Below, piece by piece: positions 38,111-51,300 of a stretch of 64,000 nucleotides of DNA. How positions within the stretch are numbered: the stretch's first letter is position 1; each line of letters opens with the position of its first letter. Source of the DNA: Acridotheres tristis (taxonomy: Eukaryota > Chordata > Aves > Passeriformes > Sturnidae); NCBI GenBank assembly GCA_037013685.1, contig CM072894.1, positions 15,635,449-15,699,448 on the forward strand, written 5' to 3'. The notes beneath the pieces are model-generated. The model saw nothing but the letters and a program-made list of their open reading frames with translations. It was not told where the DNA came from and did no database searches. The translations under genes and the position numbers were made by a program.

Positions 38111-38469
38111 TTCAGCCCAATAATGTAGTTTACAGTAACAGCTTTATATACTTGGTCTTCTTCAGAAAAAAGCTGTCAGAGAAGTGTGCTGGTTTGGTGA
38201 CATATTCAGGGTAATCAACTCAGCTCCCAAAACTGCACTATTTAGAGTCAGTGGAAATGCTGCATGAAGGAGGACTGCACACTCAAGGCTTTGTGTGATA
38301 CAACTAAGAAAACTGTGATACAATTAGTAGGAAAATAGAATTGTATGCTATAGCAGAAACCAAAGGATGGGGGATCCTTTATGCCATGGATAGCAGATCT
38401 TTGGAAATCATTGACAGGGCATCTTGTAGATACTCAGTTTACAGTGGCTAAAAATGGGGATGGAGAGGT

Positions 38470-38680
38470 TCATTGATGGTTTTTTAATGTGTAAGAATGA
38501 CCTCTGCTTCAGGATGTCAACAAGCTGAAAGCAGAAAGAAGCTGGAAAATAAGAGAGGGATGCACGTCTCCCCTCTTATTCCTCCACAGACATCTGCTTA
38601 TGACCTCGGAGGCAGAGTAAAGCAGTGGCTGGACCTGCTGAGCTGAAGCAGTTTGGCTCTTCTGAAACACAGCGGAGCTC
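38470..38680 (+). mobile_element. Possible old LINE (CR1-type) 3' region
   Basis: The text 'gcttcaggatgt', later 'ctgaaagcagaaagaagctgg', then 'ggctggacctgctgagctg' and 'cagtttggctcttct' resembles the tail of an old CR1 subfamily that ends with a 'ggctggatgaaccattggtctgacccagtatggct' phrase. The similarity is scattered and the call is tentative. Confidence 0.3.
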
Positions 38681-41600
38681 TAGTAATGAAACCTTTAAAT
38701 AACAACATGCTAATAGGTTTTCTGGTGTACAAAGTGAGAATAGTATCTATCTGCCCTGTTGTGAGTTGGTTTTGGTATATCTAAGTCCTTTTCTCACTGA
38801 TTTTTACAAGGTGATAAACTTACAGACGGAAATTCTTTTAAGCCATAAATACCATGCATGCTGTTGTGCCTAGAAGTACAGATAAAGCCAATGAGATGCT
38901 AAAACCAGTTGAAGTGCATTCCTTCTCTACCTGGTTTGCTCAGCTGAAACTGTCTGCTATCAGTTTGGGTGTAAGGTGTTTGACCCTTGTCTGTAGATAG
39001 AAATGAAATAGAGCTCCCATCACTTAGTCACAATGCTTTGAATGACAAATTTGTACACAGCAGTTGACCTGAAAAGTGGAGGCTTAACCTCACATGGAAG
39101 CCTCTGAAGTTTCTTGTATCTGCTTTATTTCTGTAAACATTCTCCAGTCTTTCCCCATCGTCTTCATTACAGACAAGAATCCTATAGTTGCAGACCTGGT
39201 CTCTGAATTTTATATTCTGTTACACTCTTCTTATTTTGTGTTTTTCATATTATATGGCTCTGGAGAAAAAGGTGGAGTAATCCACCATACTTTGCTTGAG
39301 TTTTTGCTACAAATAAATGAATATTTAAAAATTATAATTTCATGTATTGCAGGATATGCATTCTATGCATACCTTTTACCATGCCACAGTATTTGCAATG
39401 TTACTTTTAAGGTTTCCCGATCACAAATCTGAGTAATATAGGCAATAAATTGTAGAACCTGGTAGTGCCTGGTTGAAATATAAAGTTGTGAGCCTAATAC
39501 TGAGAAGTAATATGTACATTCATTATCTTTTACTGATCATCAGATCCACAGTGTGAAACCAAAGGGGAAAAAGAGTTGATGTGCATACTATTACATTTCC
39601 TGAATATGGAATTTGCATATGAAAATGGAATTATCAACGCTAGTCTTTGAATCACACTAAACAGAAAGAGAAGAAAAAAAAATTACTTCTGGAGCCAGCG
39701 CCTTAAACCTCCAGCATTAAACATGTGCAAAAAGAGATATTATTTCTTCTTATCCTTTCTAAAATTCCTTACTGTGTATAGGAATGCCAGTAGTAACATC
39801 GTGTTCCAAAAATGTGGAAATTCAGGGATGATGCACAAATAGCTTGTAAATTGGGATCATTGGTTGAAGTCATGCTAGGAGAAAACCGATATTTTACATC
39901 AAAAACATTATTTGTCAAAGTGTTTTCTGTTCACCTGGACAAAGGCAAGAGGCAGAGTGTAATGCACCATTATCATTCAGTTCTACTGTATAATTTCATT
40001 CTAAGAAGTGAGACACTCCCAATTTCATATTTAAAACAAGAGATTGAAATATTATTGCATTTAATTTATTCAGATGAAAGAAGTTTTCCTCTATCTGTTT
40101 TCTTGCTGTATGCTGTGGATTTTTCTTGGGCATTGGGAAACTCTTTAAATTACATCCCAGAGGCTAGAAGTGAAAGATTCCGAGTTAGAAGGCTGAAGAA
40201 ACTTTGTGTGTTTTGGAGAGGTTCCTGAACCATTTCTATACTTCTTTTTGCTCTCCAATAATGGAAAAGGTCAGCCATAGCTGTTTCCACAGTTTCTTGT
40301 TCAAATTTAGAGGGAGAGTAAAAAAGACTCAGTTATGTTCTTCAGTTCAATTATAGCAGATTTTTCTGTAAAATCACGATGAGAAGTTAGAGTGGGGACT
40401 TGACTGCTTATCTTGAAAATTTTATTTTCCTGTTTGCTGTACTGAGTGGTGCATGAGCAGCTGGGGAAAAACATAACCAAATTTCTTCATCTTTTCATTT
40501 CTGTGGAAAATGGTAAATATATCACTTAGAGGGAAATAGTCCTGTTCTTCTTCCTATCTTGCACATTTTTATGACTATTTAGCCTGTTTAATAAAGTGAT
40601 TTATTTGCATATAACATAAGAGGAAATAGATTTCCTGTACTCCATTAGATCAAGTATCTTGTCTACGCCTGGGCAAGACCAAAAGGACAAAATAAGTCTT
40701 CAGTGAATATTCCCAGAATAATATTCATGCTGTATTGCCTGAGCTGTTGCACAACACCTTGCATGAGCGTTTCTGTATTTTCAAAAGGCAGGCACACATT
40801 CTGCAACCATGATGGCACCATGAATACTTGCATATAAAAGACCAGAATGTTGTATTTACTACAGAAATTATGCAGTTGTTGCAAAAAGTCTGGGTTTATG
40901 ATCCCACTTAGAAAGTTCTGGTTTATCTTTTTGAAGGCTGTGAACTTCAGGTTCCAAGTCCCTGTGGCATCCAGAATTGATGTAACTGTCCCACAGAGAC
41001 ACAGAGGCCTTCCTGTTCTCTTTCCTCCTTGACAAGTTCCTGTAATGACTTTCAACAAAGTAATGTAGAAGAAGGAGGATCGGATTAGAAATCCCCCTCC
41101 AGCTCTCCATCCTTGCAGGCACAGGCCTGAGAAACAAATTCTCTCAGCTTCATCTACAGAGGATCAAACACCTTCTGCTGTTGTTCCCAGGCATTGTTAA
41201 TTGTTGTTAATTTCCAACACCTCATTAATTATTTGCTATTAAAGATGTGAGTGAGGCAAATGCCCTTCACCCATGGATAGTCACAAGAATGGATCATTAA
41301 TAACTACAAAATTTTTTTACTTTTGAAGTTGAAAGGGAGCTTGTATGAAAGTCATGTTGCTTGCAGAAAAACCTGTCAGCTTTCACTTTTCTCTAGAATA
41401 TTTGGTCACTCACTGCACAGACATTTGGTAATGACAGCTCCGTGGCTGGCTGAAAATCAGTATTAGATTATAGCCTGGAAACCAGAATTGGATTATTGGC
41501 TGATCATCTTTCACCATTTTAGCAGCAGTGACTGAGTAACTGCCAAAGAGGGGCAGTAACTTCTGCTTCTGCAGCCAAGTCCAAGCAGAATTGTGAATCA

Positions 41601-44600
41601 AAGTTGTCATTTGCCATTGTCATTTTCTTTCGTTTTTCTTTCTTTTTTTTTTTTTTTAGCATATTAATACATAAGGCAATGAATTTCAGCAGCTGGGAAA
41701 TTTACACACGACCCCACTGTGCCTCTTTAATGGGCTCCACACATTCTTCAGAGAGTGGGTGGGTTGCTGTTTCAATAATTTCTGGAATAGTGATTTCTTT
41801 AGCTGCTGCAGCTTTTTCTAAAAGGGACTGTGAAGCAAAGCCAAGAGGTCATCTGGGCAAAGAATGAAGAATCCTGTTCTCTTAAGTTACTTATGAAAAT
41901 AATTCCATATACTGTCCATTGCACAAGAAATCTTAAGCAGAGACAAGAAATGTATCCAGGTCTTCTGAGCTATATTACATGTTTAGTACCAGAGATTATC
42001 TTCCAAAACTAGATTAGAATTCAGAGTTGAGCCTCAGACATCCACCTTACAAACCAGTCAGTGGAGGGGAGTTCAGACTGCCCCATAACTGCAGTTCCCA
42101 GATGCTGCAGAAGCTCCTGTTCTCTACTCTGACAGGAAAATTGGGATTTATAATGTTGGATCTCAGGTAATTAGGACAGTACATGACTAGCATTCGTTTT
42201 GTCTTTTTATTCTTTGCTATATGATGTGAAACAATGAAGTAAATAACACAGACTTAAATACTTTCTTCTCTAAAACCTTCTGTGCATATTATAAATCTAA
42301 ATGGTGCTAGCCTTGAAGGCTGAAAATGGCCATTAGATCATCTCTTTATTTCCACAGACAGTAAAATTTCACCTGAAATTGTCTCACGCCTTTTCCTGGG
42401 CCATGGGATCTTCTTTGTAGGCCTCTAGCTTTGCTTTGGAGAGATCAATAGGCAAGACATCCACTACTGTCCTGATTATTTTACCCCCAGAGCTGATAAG
42501 CCTCAGTGATTAATGATTTGGTAATCAAAAGTAAATGTTTTCTGTAAAAAATGCAGGGACTTTGCAAACGCTTAAATGCTATCCTCAAAAAATATTCAGT
42601 GCATATTGCAAACTGAGAATTCGATTAAAACAGTAAATTATATCCTATAGCCTTGTCTCGAGTTTCGCTTAAAAAGAGATAAAACCTTCCCAGGAAGTGT
42701 TTTCACCAGATGCCAGATCTGTATTTGTTTTAGAAGAGCTGAAGCATAATGAAGTACCTGACTTAAGACTTTACAAGATAAGAAGTGCCTGGTTGGTGCT
42801 AAAGCTTCATTTTTAATTCATTCTTTATTATGGGAGTTGTTCTCTCTGGGAGGGTGAGCTGTGATCAGGAGCACAGCCAGGACAGATAAGGCACATGAAC
42901 CCTGGCCTGAAAGCTGACAAACTACCACAGCTGAGCAGTCAGTTATACTGGAGACAGATCTCTTTCGGGGACTAGTTCAAGCTGAATTTATTCTCAGTCA
43001 CCTCCAAGAAAGACTCACTAAAAATGGAATGCACCACAATGATATATGACTTTTAAAAGTCTATAATCTATGTGCCTACAGGTTTCTGTCAGGAGGTAAT
43101 AAGAAAAGAGAACACAAGCCTTCCTCTACACATGTGTATACCAACATGTACACCTGCTAATACAGACACAGAAACTCATATGTGTATATATAATATTCAA
43201 TACATATTACAGTATTTATTGCAGTGGACTTCAGACTTAATCAAACAAAATCACAACAAACTGGGTTTAATGAATTAGAAAAAACTAAACCCGAGAGACC
43301 ATGAAGCCATATGGATATTCTCTTTAACGTGTTTTCTTGGAGGAACTTCATATTTAGTTTGAAAATTAATTCTGTGATTCCAGTTTAGATTTTTATGTGT
43401 TCTACTGTGGTAATTATTTTCTTGGTTTTCATCGTGAATGACGTGTTCTCACTAGTGTTTTGCATTTAGCTTGCTTGAATTTCAATGCAATATTTTTGTG
43501 GAGAAAGCGCCATTGCTTTGTTATGTCATCCAGTGCCTATCATGGTGCCTAAATGCTCCTATGTAGTACTTCAGAGAAGGTGAAGTCTGTTTTTTAATTA
43601 CCAGCATAACATTTTATAGTTCTTCAGTTGTAAGCAAAAGTCTTTTTCATTGCAAAACAAAAGCAGAAATCTTGCAACCAGTGTATTTATCTCTCTTCAG
43701 GGGCTGAGGGTTAATATCCAATAGCTCATAACATCTTTATTATAATGCATTTATAATGATTTACTGGAATGACTCTGTAGCTAAGTATCTAATGTCAAAG
43801 ACTAGATTTGGTGTGGTGGAAAATGTCGTATCCTTGGGTAGCTCTAGGGAAAATGAGGCCTCAGTCAGGGCTTTCTGTATAATTCTACTAACTGTAATAA
43901 GAATAGGGGTAATTGCATTAATGTCAATTAAGCTATTAATAATGCCCATCTTGTCATTCCTAAATATAGCAGTCACTCATACATGCTACTGTCGCCTGCA
44001 AAGACTGTACGCAAATGAGATCATGGCTTATTTATGTTTTAAAACCTGGCTGACAGCCAGTCTTATATCTCTTGTATACCATCAAAATAGCTACTATTTT
44101 GGAGAGAAACCACCTAAGGTGCCTGAAGAGGCCATGTCCTGTAGCTGTGATGTTGATCACCTCATACCACACATAGAGCTCCTTCATAATTTGTGGACCC
44201 CCCAGGATGCCAGCAGGGCCCTCTGTGTCACTTCCATTCATGCCGTGGGAAGTTTTGCCATGGCTGACAGTGAAGTTCTTTAGAGGAATTCTTGCATCAT
44301 CTCTGTGCACTAGAAGAAATGTCATCTCTGTTGATGACTTCAGGTTTCCTGTATGGTAGGCTGTAGCTAGGGATGCAACTGCCCTTGATAGCCATCTGTT
44401 GTAGGCTCTACTATTTTGGTTGCATTTGTGAAACAAAATTCTGTTTCAAATGCCAATTAGTTTGTATTAAGTAGGATTACTACTAAACAATTTAAAGGCA
44501 GAGTTCTGAAGTAATGCAAATGGGCACACAATCTCCATGAAACATGCATAGATCTATCTTTACTAAAAAGGTTGCTGGAAATTGAGCAATAGCTTCACAG

Positions 44601-47339
44601 AATAAAAGTCTACTTGCTGTGTTGTGCAGTGCTTCAACGATGGTGGTCAAATGTTCATCACCAGCTGCAATGTGCAGAAAGCCAACATTAGCAAATTTCA
44701 AGGGTTATCAAAGGGGTCACTTACAGAATTGCACTGTCCTTCAGACAAGAGGAGAGAAAAATATGAAAGGAACCTTTTAGTCAGAGCTTATGACAGATGA
44801 GGCCATGGCCAATTCCCACAGGAAGACAGTGAGAAGTACCATGATGTGCCTACATCAAGGAGCAGGAAAGGAGGCAACAGATGATATGTATGCATTAAGG
44901 GCAAGGGAGGAAAGGGAAGTGAGAATGAGACTGGAATTGTTTGTGAACACCTCTTGATACTCTCATGCTGCTCAACCACCTCCCATCTCCAGAGAGCCCA
45001 GGGTAAGGTTATAATAGGTGAACTCATTTTTGTAATAAAGTTGGCTATAGCTCTAGGCCATAAATCACAAGTTCAAGTGCTCAAACTTATAAATTTCTCT
45101 CTTGCCTCACTCTCTATTTATACTTTGATATGGATGAATCACCGAATCGAAGGCAGGAAGAGAGAGTAATTCTTTCATGCCTATAGAGAATAATACATTT
45201 ACGTATGAATTATTAGGCATATTTTCTGAAGAGATACATTCTATTTTCTTCTACCAAAGGAAAATATAATTTCAATGAACGTGCTATTATTTTCATATTG
45301 TTCAACTGACTTCCTACCACAAGGTTTTAATGAGCCTGCAGCTGCTGTGAGTGCTAGCCATTAGATGGACTGCAAGTTTTTATCCTATGCAGATGAATCT
45401 TACTCCTGACTCAGCTTTCATTTATTCCTTCCTTCCTTGTTCCAGTGAATTTCTTGTTACAGTGAAGTTAAAATATCCTCAGTGATGCACTGTGTCTCAA
45501 AATCATGTAATCTTTGCAATTATTAGCATTTTAAGAACAGCTTAAAGGAGACATTGATACCTCCTTGACCATTTTTGTGCCTTTTGAGTCAAAACTTTGT
45601 CACCTCTGTTAACTAAGCATATTTGAAACAGCTGTTTAAACCCTCTTCCCTCATTTTAATTTCTTTCATAACTCGTACCTTTAAGTACAGGTCCAGTAAA
45701 AATGGCTTCTCTGTTTAAATAAGGGTCCAATGCAGAATGAGAATGAATGTTGTCATATGAAGTGCATTTCAAATGTAATAAAGCAGAAAGGAGTTCCTGG
45801 CCCTTGTGTCAGTTGTAAGAGGGTGCATACTGTGATCACTATAGCTCAGTGGCTGCAAAGCAGAAAATGAAGATTGTAAAAACGTCACATAAAGAAAAAA
45901 TGCACAGTGGATTCGTTTTGCGATGCTCATAATTCAGTAATGCCTTTAAGTAGCTAGAAGAAATATAATAAATGTTTTTCCACAACATTGATCATACTGT
46001 ATCAGAGGAAATATTAGTGTGCAGGGAGCCATGATTATGCTGGTAGTAATTCTCATTGCAGAAAACTCCTAGAAGATGGGACCCTTTATAGGCTGAACTT
46101 TTATTGGCTGCCGTTATTTACCTTTAAGAATACGCCTAATACACTGTCTTATAGCTAAATATTTTTGTGAAAACTCAAACCAGCAACTGTCACTAAATCA
46201 AAAAACCTGCTACCACTTTATAGAATTTATGTTTTATTTTGAACAGTCTGATAAGCTCTGAGATACAAAAAATGACCAATTGACCAAAACAAATTTTCCT
46301 GCTGTGTTCCAAAATCTGGATTTGGTCAGACAGGTTTATTGTGCATGATCTCATCAAGCCATTTTCTTTAAGTATAAAGCATCCTCAAGAAATGTAATGC
46401 TATGTTAGATTAGGCAATAGATTAAAGTACACGGTTATCTGAAGGTTATAACCAAACATACACAGACCACCATGGATTATCTCCTTGCTGTACTACAAAA
46501 CCCACCTAAAGTCACCAAAACATGTCTGGACTTTGGGTTGGGTGGGTTCCCAGTGCCAGTCTCCTGCTCCTCAGGCTGGCAGGATGTCATAGTGCTGGGG
46601 CAAGCAGTGGGTGAGCCCTGCAGAGGGGAACCACTGGACACCTGGGAGAGGCCAGCCAGGGACAGCACATGGGCACTGGGACCAAGGAAGGAGAGCAGAG
46701 ATTGAGGTGAGGAGCATGGAATGTACCAAAATGTTCTTCCATGGATGCTGACATGCCTTTCCTCTGCACTGTAGGGGATGGAGAGGCTGAATGAGATGTG
46801 AGAAGAGCTTGTCTGCCAAAGTGTATGTTGCTGGCTTCTGGACTCTGAAGTACCCTGTTGTCTCTAGAGAAGGCACTAAAATATTCATGTCTATTTATCA
46901 TTAAGCTCCTTTTCAAGATGATGATTGAACATGGTTACAACTTTAAGCAAGGAACTACACTTATGTATTTCCAAAGTTCTGCTCACAAGCCTAACTCCTG
47001 CCACAGGGCCTGCTGGGCCATGGCCTGAGCAAGCAAGTCCATTCTGCTTATCATTGGCTCAAGTACTGCAGAAGGTCTGCTCCTGTAAGATACGAATTGG
47101 GTTTGCTTCCTTGATAGACATTTTAGGCAAAAGTTTGATGTGACTGTTTCCCTGAGCAGATGTTGTCTCGGTCCTGAAATTTTAATCATGTGGAGCTGTT
47201 TTTACTGAAAGACATTCTGTGGCTTTTCTTATATTTAAAATAGCAGGGTTGTATTTTCTTGCCTGGAATAAAAAAGACGACCACACTCCCTACTATGCAC
47301 TAGTAGCCTGAATTGGAAACTAAAGATCAGTTTTGCATG
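38681..47339. other. Unique non-coding sequence, no gene recognised
   Basis: About 8.6 kb without a clear gene or repeat. Open frames of 112 and 138 codons (39094-39432, 39812-40228, plus) and 131 codons (40663-41058, minus) have no recognised domain. The 175-codon plus frame at 43756-44283 overlaps a 134-codon minus frame at 44032-44436, and at most one could be real. A 15-T run with a CT-rich approach lies at about 41627-41657. The segment near 46470-46700 is GC-richer but poor in CpG. Confidence 0.5.
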
Positions 47340-47500
47340 ATCTGTTCCTTGGCTCTGTCAGTGCTTTGTGACATGATCTTAGGCAAGTCATTTAAACTTT
47401 CTGTGGTTTAATCTATCCATCCTTAAAGTAATTGAAATAATAAGCGCATCTCTTAGCAGTTACTTCATGGGAATTGAATAGTTAAAGACCTTTGGCAGGT
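47340..47500 (+). mobile_element. MIR-type SINE relic
   Basis: The piece 'gctttgtgacatgatctt' followed by 'aggcaagtcatttaaacttt', 'ctgtggtttaatctatccat' and 'ttgaaataataagcgcatct' follows the MIR core and right part (tgtgaccttgggcaagtcacttaacctctctgtgcctcagtttcctcatctgtaaaatgggg in outline). The later 'gaattgaatagttaaagacc' fits the consensus region ggattaaatgagttaa. It is one of the better-preserved ancient repeats of the window. Confidence 0.65.
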
Positions 47501-48118
47501 TGTGTCAAAACAAGGAAACTGCAAGGCTGGGAATTATCAAATGCACAAATTCTGTTGTGCATCTTCACATAAGTTTTTTCAGTAATGGAGGTATTTAATG
47601 CTCCTGTGAATTAATTACTGTGACAGTCCTTTATTCTGTGTAGATTTATATATAATGCACACATGTATGTTGGTCTGGGGGGGGTGTCTTCATTTGCATA
47701 TGGATATTAGAGATTTACGTACAGTGATCAAGAGTGTTACCTTAGTACAAAGTACATCTGTTGATATAAACTTGACATAAAGTGCCATAAAGGAGGAGGG
47801 GCGGGATTAAACCAGAAGCCCAAAGCGGTGATTGATGCTAAGATTGGTCAGAGTTTTGTTTCAGAGGGGAATACACACTTGGGGTAAGGTGTGATGTAGT
47901 GCCAGCCCTGTGCAGTTCTGCACAGGGGAGAAGGCTCTCAGCCTGGAGCTCAGTTCTTTGCCCCACACTGGCACTGCCCCAGCCCCTGCACAGCCCCCAA
48001 AGGCAGAAAAGGAGATTGCTTTGTACGGCTAAAATCCACCCATGGATGCAACGAGCAGATTTTACAGCAACTCCAGATGTGTTGCTCTGACTCTGTAGTT
48101 ACCTTTTAACCCCAAGGC
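47501..48118. other. Flank of the CpG island with GC box and inverted CCAAT
   Basis: No coding sequence was recognised. The segment becomes richer in GC towards its right end. It holds a GC box, GGGGCGGG, at 47798-47805 and an inverted CCAAT box (ATTGG) at 47843-47847, both about 300 bp before the CpG island. A nine-G run lies near 47677. Confidence 0.5.
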
Positions 48119-48191
48119 AGCGCGCTGCCTTTCAGGGGGCAGAAGGGCATTTAGGGTACTTTAAGCGCGGCTTTGGCTGGCTTCCCGGGCG
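48103..48191 (-). other. Candidate 89-nt exon on the minus strand
   Basis: The segment is preceded on the minus strand by the acceptor-like cacctctccctcctcacag (AG at 48193-48192) and followed by the donor-like AAAG|GTAACT (GT at 48102-48101). A donor-like CAG|GTGCGG with GT at 48288-48287 lies 97 nt upstream, giving a short GC-rich intron of a size common in birds. A small open frame would cross the join and end inside this segment, so a non-coding transcript is as likely as a protein. This is a model from motifs only. Confidence 0.3.
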
Positions 48192-48385
48192 CTGTGAGGA
48201 GGGAGAGGTGCCGCTGGATGGCACTGTTGCTCACGGCTGGCGGGAGAGCAGCGGCGCCGGGCCGGGCCGGGCCGGGCACCGCCCGCACCTGCGGCCGGGG
48301 AGCTCCGCCCGTGCCGCCGCTCCCGCCCCCCGCACATCCCTGCTGCACCCAGCAGTGTCCCAGCGCCAGCATATGCCCTCGGCCC
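48119..48385. promoter_or_regulatory. CpG island, the only one in the window
   Basis: I count 26 CpG dinucleotides between 48121 and 48381, against near absence in the surrounding tens of kilobases. The core is strongly GC-rich and holds a (GCCGG)4 tandem at 48256-48277 and 'ccgcccg' Sp1-like sites. In vertebrates such an island usually marks a promoter kept unmethylated in the germ line. A TATA-like sequence (minus strand attatataatatgg, about 48402-48416) lies just outside the right edge. The plus and minus open frames of 68-87 codons through it are low-complexity Gly/Pro/Ala/Arg translations of GC-rich DNA and are not convincing proteins. An orphan island without a gene is the main alternative. 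Confidence 0.8.
48131..48146 (+). promoter_or_regulatory. Weak CTCF-like motif at the island edge
   Basis: TTCAGGGGGCAGAAGG shares the CAGGGGGCAG core of CTCF sites but lacks the usual CCAC on the left. It is weaker than the site at 4006-4021. CTCF sites near CpG-island promoters are common, so it is noted. Confidence 0.25.
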
Positions 48386-51300
48386 ACCAAAAAACCCCAT
48401 CCCATATTATATAATATTCTATTTGTTTTGATCTGACTTAATCTGGGTTTACATAAAATGAAACACCAGTAAACCCAGATATTTTAGTTGTTCTGCACAC
48501 CTGTATCTGCCGACATGAACGGTGAGAAAACTGAATTTAGATTGACTCATTTGCAGTGCGACCTAATTTAAAATGAACTAGACCAAGCCGTTTTCATTTT
48601 CACTACAAATATCAATGGAACTGCTAGTTTTGAAAATAATTTGCTCTTTTAAATATTTTTGGTTCTTTTATTTTAAATCACAGATTAAATTTTGCATTTA
48701 ACTTAGTTGACTACTGTATTTCTGCTTGCTACTCTCTTTCAGAAAACAGTGAAAGATGGAAAGGTTGTTCTTTTCCTCAATTCTAGAACAGATATGAGTC
48801 AGACTTTGTCATTCCTCATTCAATTCTGTTCTTAACATATGAATTCCTATGCTTCTATGAGAATTTTCTTTTTATATTAAAAATTGTTTTAATTATATTG
48901 AGAAATTGCCCATTGTTATGAATTCAGCTGAACCTCTGTGTTCTTTATTCCTCTTCTTTTACCTTTTCTTGAAAGTTAGAGTACATAAATTGTAGAACAG
49001 TTACAGCCTTAGACTTTAGCTATGGGATTTCTTTCTGTTCTTGTATATTATCACAAAATTATGTTGCTTGCCATCTATGGGATGCTTTGATCCAAAATTT
49101 CAGTCATTGTTTCCACATTTAGGGGCTGGAATGAACATCAAAGAAGTGGGTGTACTGAATTTGCTGAATGCCAAAGCAGTACAATAACATGCAAAGGATA
49201 TAAGCAAATCCCAGAGGTAAAATGTGCTGCCAAATCTTGCACATAATAGAAGCTCTAAAGTGACAGTCTGTCTTTGACAAATGCATAATGATATCAATGC
49301 CAAGGGAAGGAACTAGCATGCTGAAAGGTGAATAAAAGAGTTGGGAACAATTCTCTACATTTACACATTTCCTCAGTGTGTTTTCACACAACAAGGAAAG
49401 CAGATGAGACAAATCTATTAGGTAATCATTGGAGAAGACCGTAAAACTGCTGAGGTTTTTTAGTAACCTGGATATTTCCTTGCCTTGTGATGAGTTTTTA
49501 AAAACAAAACATGGTTAGAAACAATTCATATTCTAAAAGAAAAAGATGTAGTCCACAAGGAATGTAAAAAATGGTTAATTCTCTTTTCCTTTGACAAGAT
49601 CACATTTAATGCCCATATGGTAGTTGCAATATGCTGTTCTCTTTCCTGGTTGATGAATTCCTAAATACTTCAAATAGTTGCAAAGACAAGTTAAGGATTC
49701 CATATGCATTCACCAGATTTTCCAACACTGTGAACTAACAGGGTAATTTAAATGGGTACTATAATGTAAAAACATGAGAATCACTGCACAAAACCTATCA
49801 ATTTATTTTGTAAAACACCTGAAACCCACTTGTTAAATTCATTTGACTTTCCTTTCTTTGAAAACAAAACCCAAAGCAAATAATAGCTGTAAAACCTGTA
49901 GCAAAAGGCTTCCTTCCCCAGTATGTACAACACTTAGCAGAGGTGAGTCTCGGGTAGTTTAGCAGATCCTAGTGTGTTCTGGAGAGGAGATGTTTTTCCC
50001 AAGGCTGCATGTTAATGTTGATCAGAGAAAGTCTGACAGAGGCCCACTGAACTGCAGCACTCCTGCTGCAGCCACTCAAATATTCAGAAGGAAGTTCTGC
50101 TGTAATAAAACTTCAAAGAGATAACAATTGAGGACCTGCTCTTCCCCCATTAGTTTTCCTCCCTGTCTCTGGTAGCTGAACAGTCACCTCCAGTTCTCAT
50201 ATGACTGGTGACTGAAAGCATGGCTGCCACATGTCAAGAGTGCTGCTCAGGTGGTAGGTACATGGCCACTCGGCATTTTGGCCAGGTGATAGCCATGTTC
50301 TGGTCGTATGACTAAAAAAAAAAGGCTATTCCATCTTTAACAAAGAGAGGGTTAGCCTTTGCAGGAAAAAGCAACATATTCTTGCCTGGGCTGTGGTTCC
50401 TGTACTCCAGCTACAGAGGTGTAAGGAGCAGTTTAAAAAAATCTAGGTAGGGTAACATTCCTCCTGTTCAGTAACTGAGGAAAAAGCTTCTGACTGGCAT
50501 GGGGTTGTGTTGAGACTAGAGGGAGTGTTTCCATTGCCTGGAAACATGGATTTTCACTTGCCATTGACTTTGGGGCAGCCGATTAACTCCTCAGGGTGCA
50601 CCTGAATTTAGTTACTTGGGCTTTTGAAGCATCCCACAGAGGCACGTATACGATTTAAAGCTGCCTCTGTCTTGCTCTTCCTTCTCCTTTTCTCCCCTAC
50701 CCTGAAACTACAGATTTTCTACTATGCTTTGGTGAAGTGTAGCAAATAATGTAATTCTTTATATGTATAACATCCTGGTTTGTGCAGGCAATTAGGAAAC
50801 TGAATGTTGTGCCCAGATGGGGACCTGATCCTCTATGCCTTGGCTTCAGTCCTGCATTAGATTTGTAGGGAGTGTGACCTACATTCTCTTCCAAAGAAGG
50901 CTGGGTAGGAAGGGACATCTGGTTTGGATTGTGGTTGCTACTAAAATCTCCTATGAAGCAGAGAAAAGAGCTGCAAGTGGTCAGGCAGAGATGCATCTGT
51001 TATCATAAAACAGGATGCATACAATCACCACTGAAGTAAATAGACAAATAGATAATGTAAACTAGATTAGATGGTGTCCAGTACTGAAGGAGGGAATATC
51101 TAGTCTTTTGTATTTTGTAGGGAAAGTGTCAGACCCCGTGGCAGCCGCCTGCGAACATTGAGAACAAGCCTGCTCTGACCACAAGACTGTCTCAGTGATA
51201 GTGAGGGGAAAGTTGAAACCATCAGGAGCTGTGAAATTCATGGACACTTTGCCAAAAAGGGAAAATAGTGGCAAGTAGGTCCAATCATCTTCAGGATACT

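Noticed and set aside
38187..38215. 'gtgctggtttggtgac' as the start of a bird endogenous-retrovirus LTR
   Set aside because: No matching second LTR, TG...CA boundary, primer-binding site or polypurine tract found nearby.
39812..41058. Open frames of 138 (plus) and 131 (minus) codons
   Set aside because: No domain, signal peptide or splice context recognised. Composition resembles the surrounding AT-rich DNA.
48151..48436. Plus and minus open frames of 68-87 codons through the CpG island
   Set aside because: Low-complexity Gly/Ala/Pro/Arg translations of GC-rich DNA in both directions. Start contexts are poor. The splice model explains the region better than a single-exon protein.
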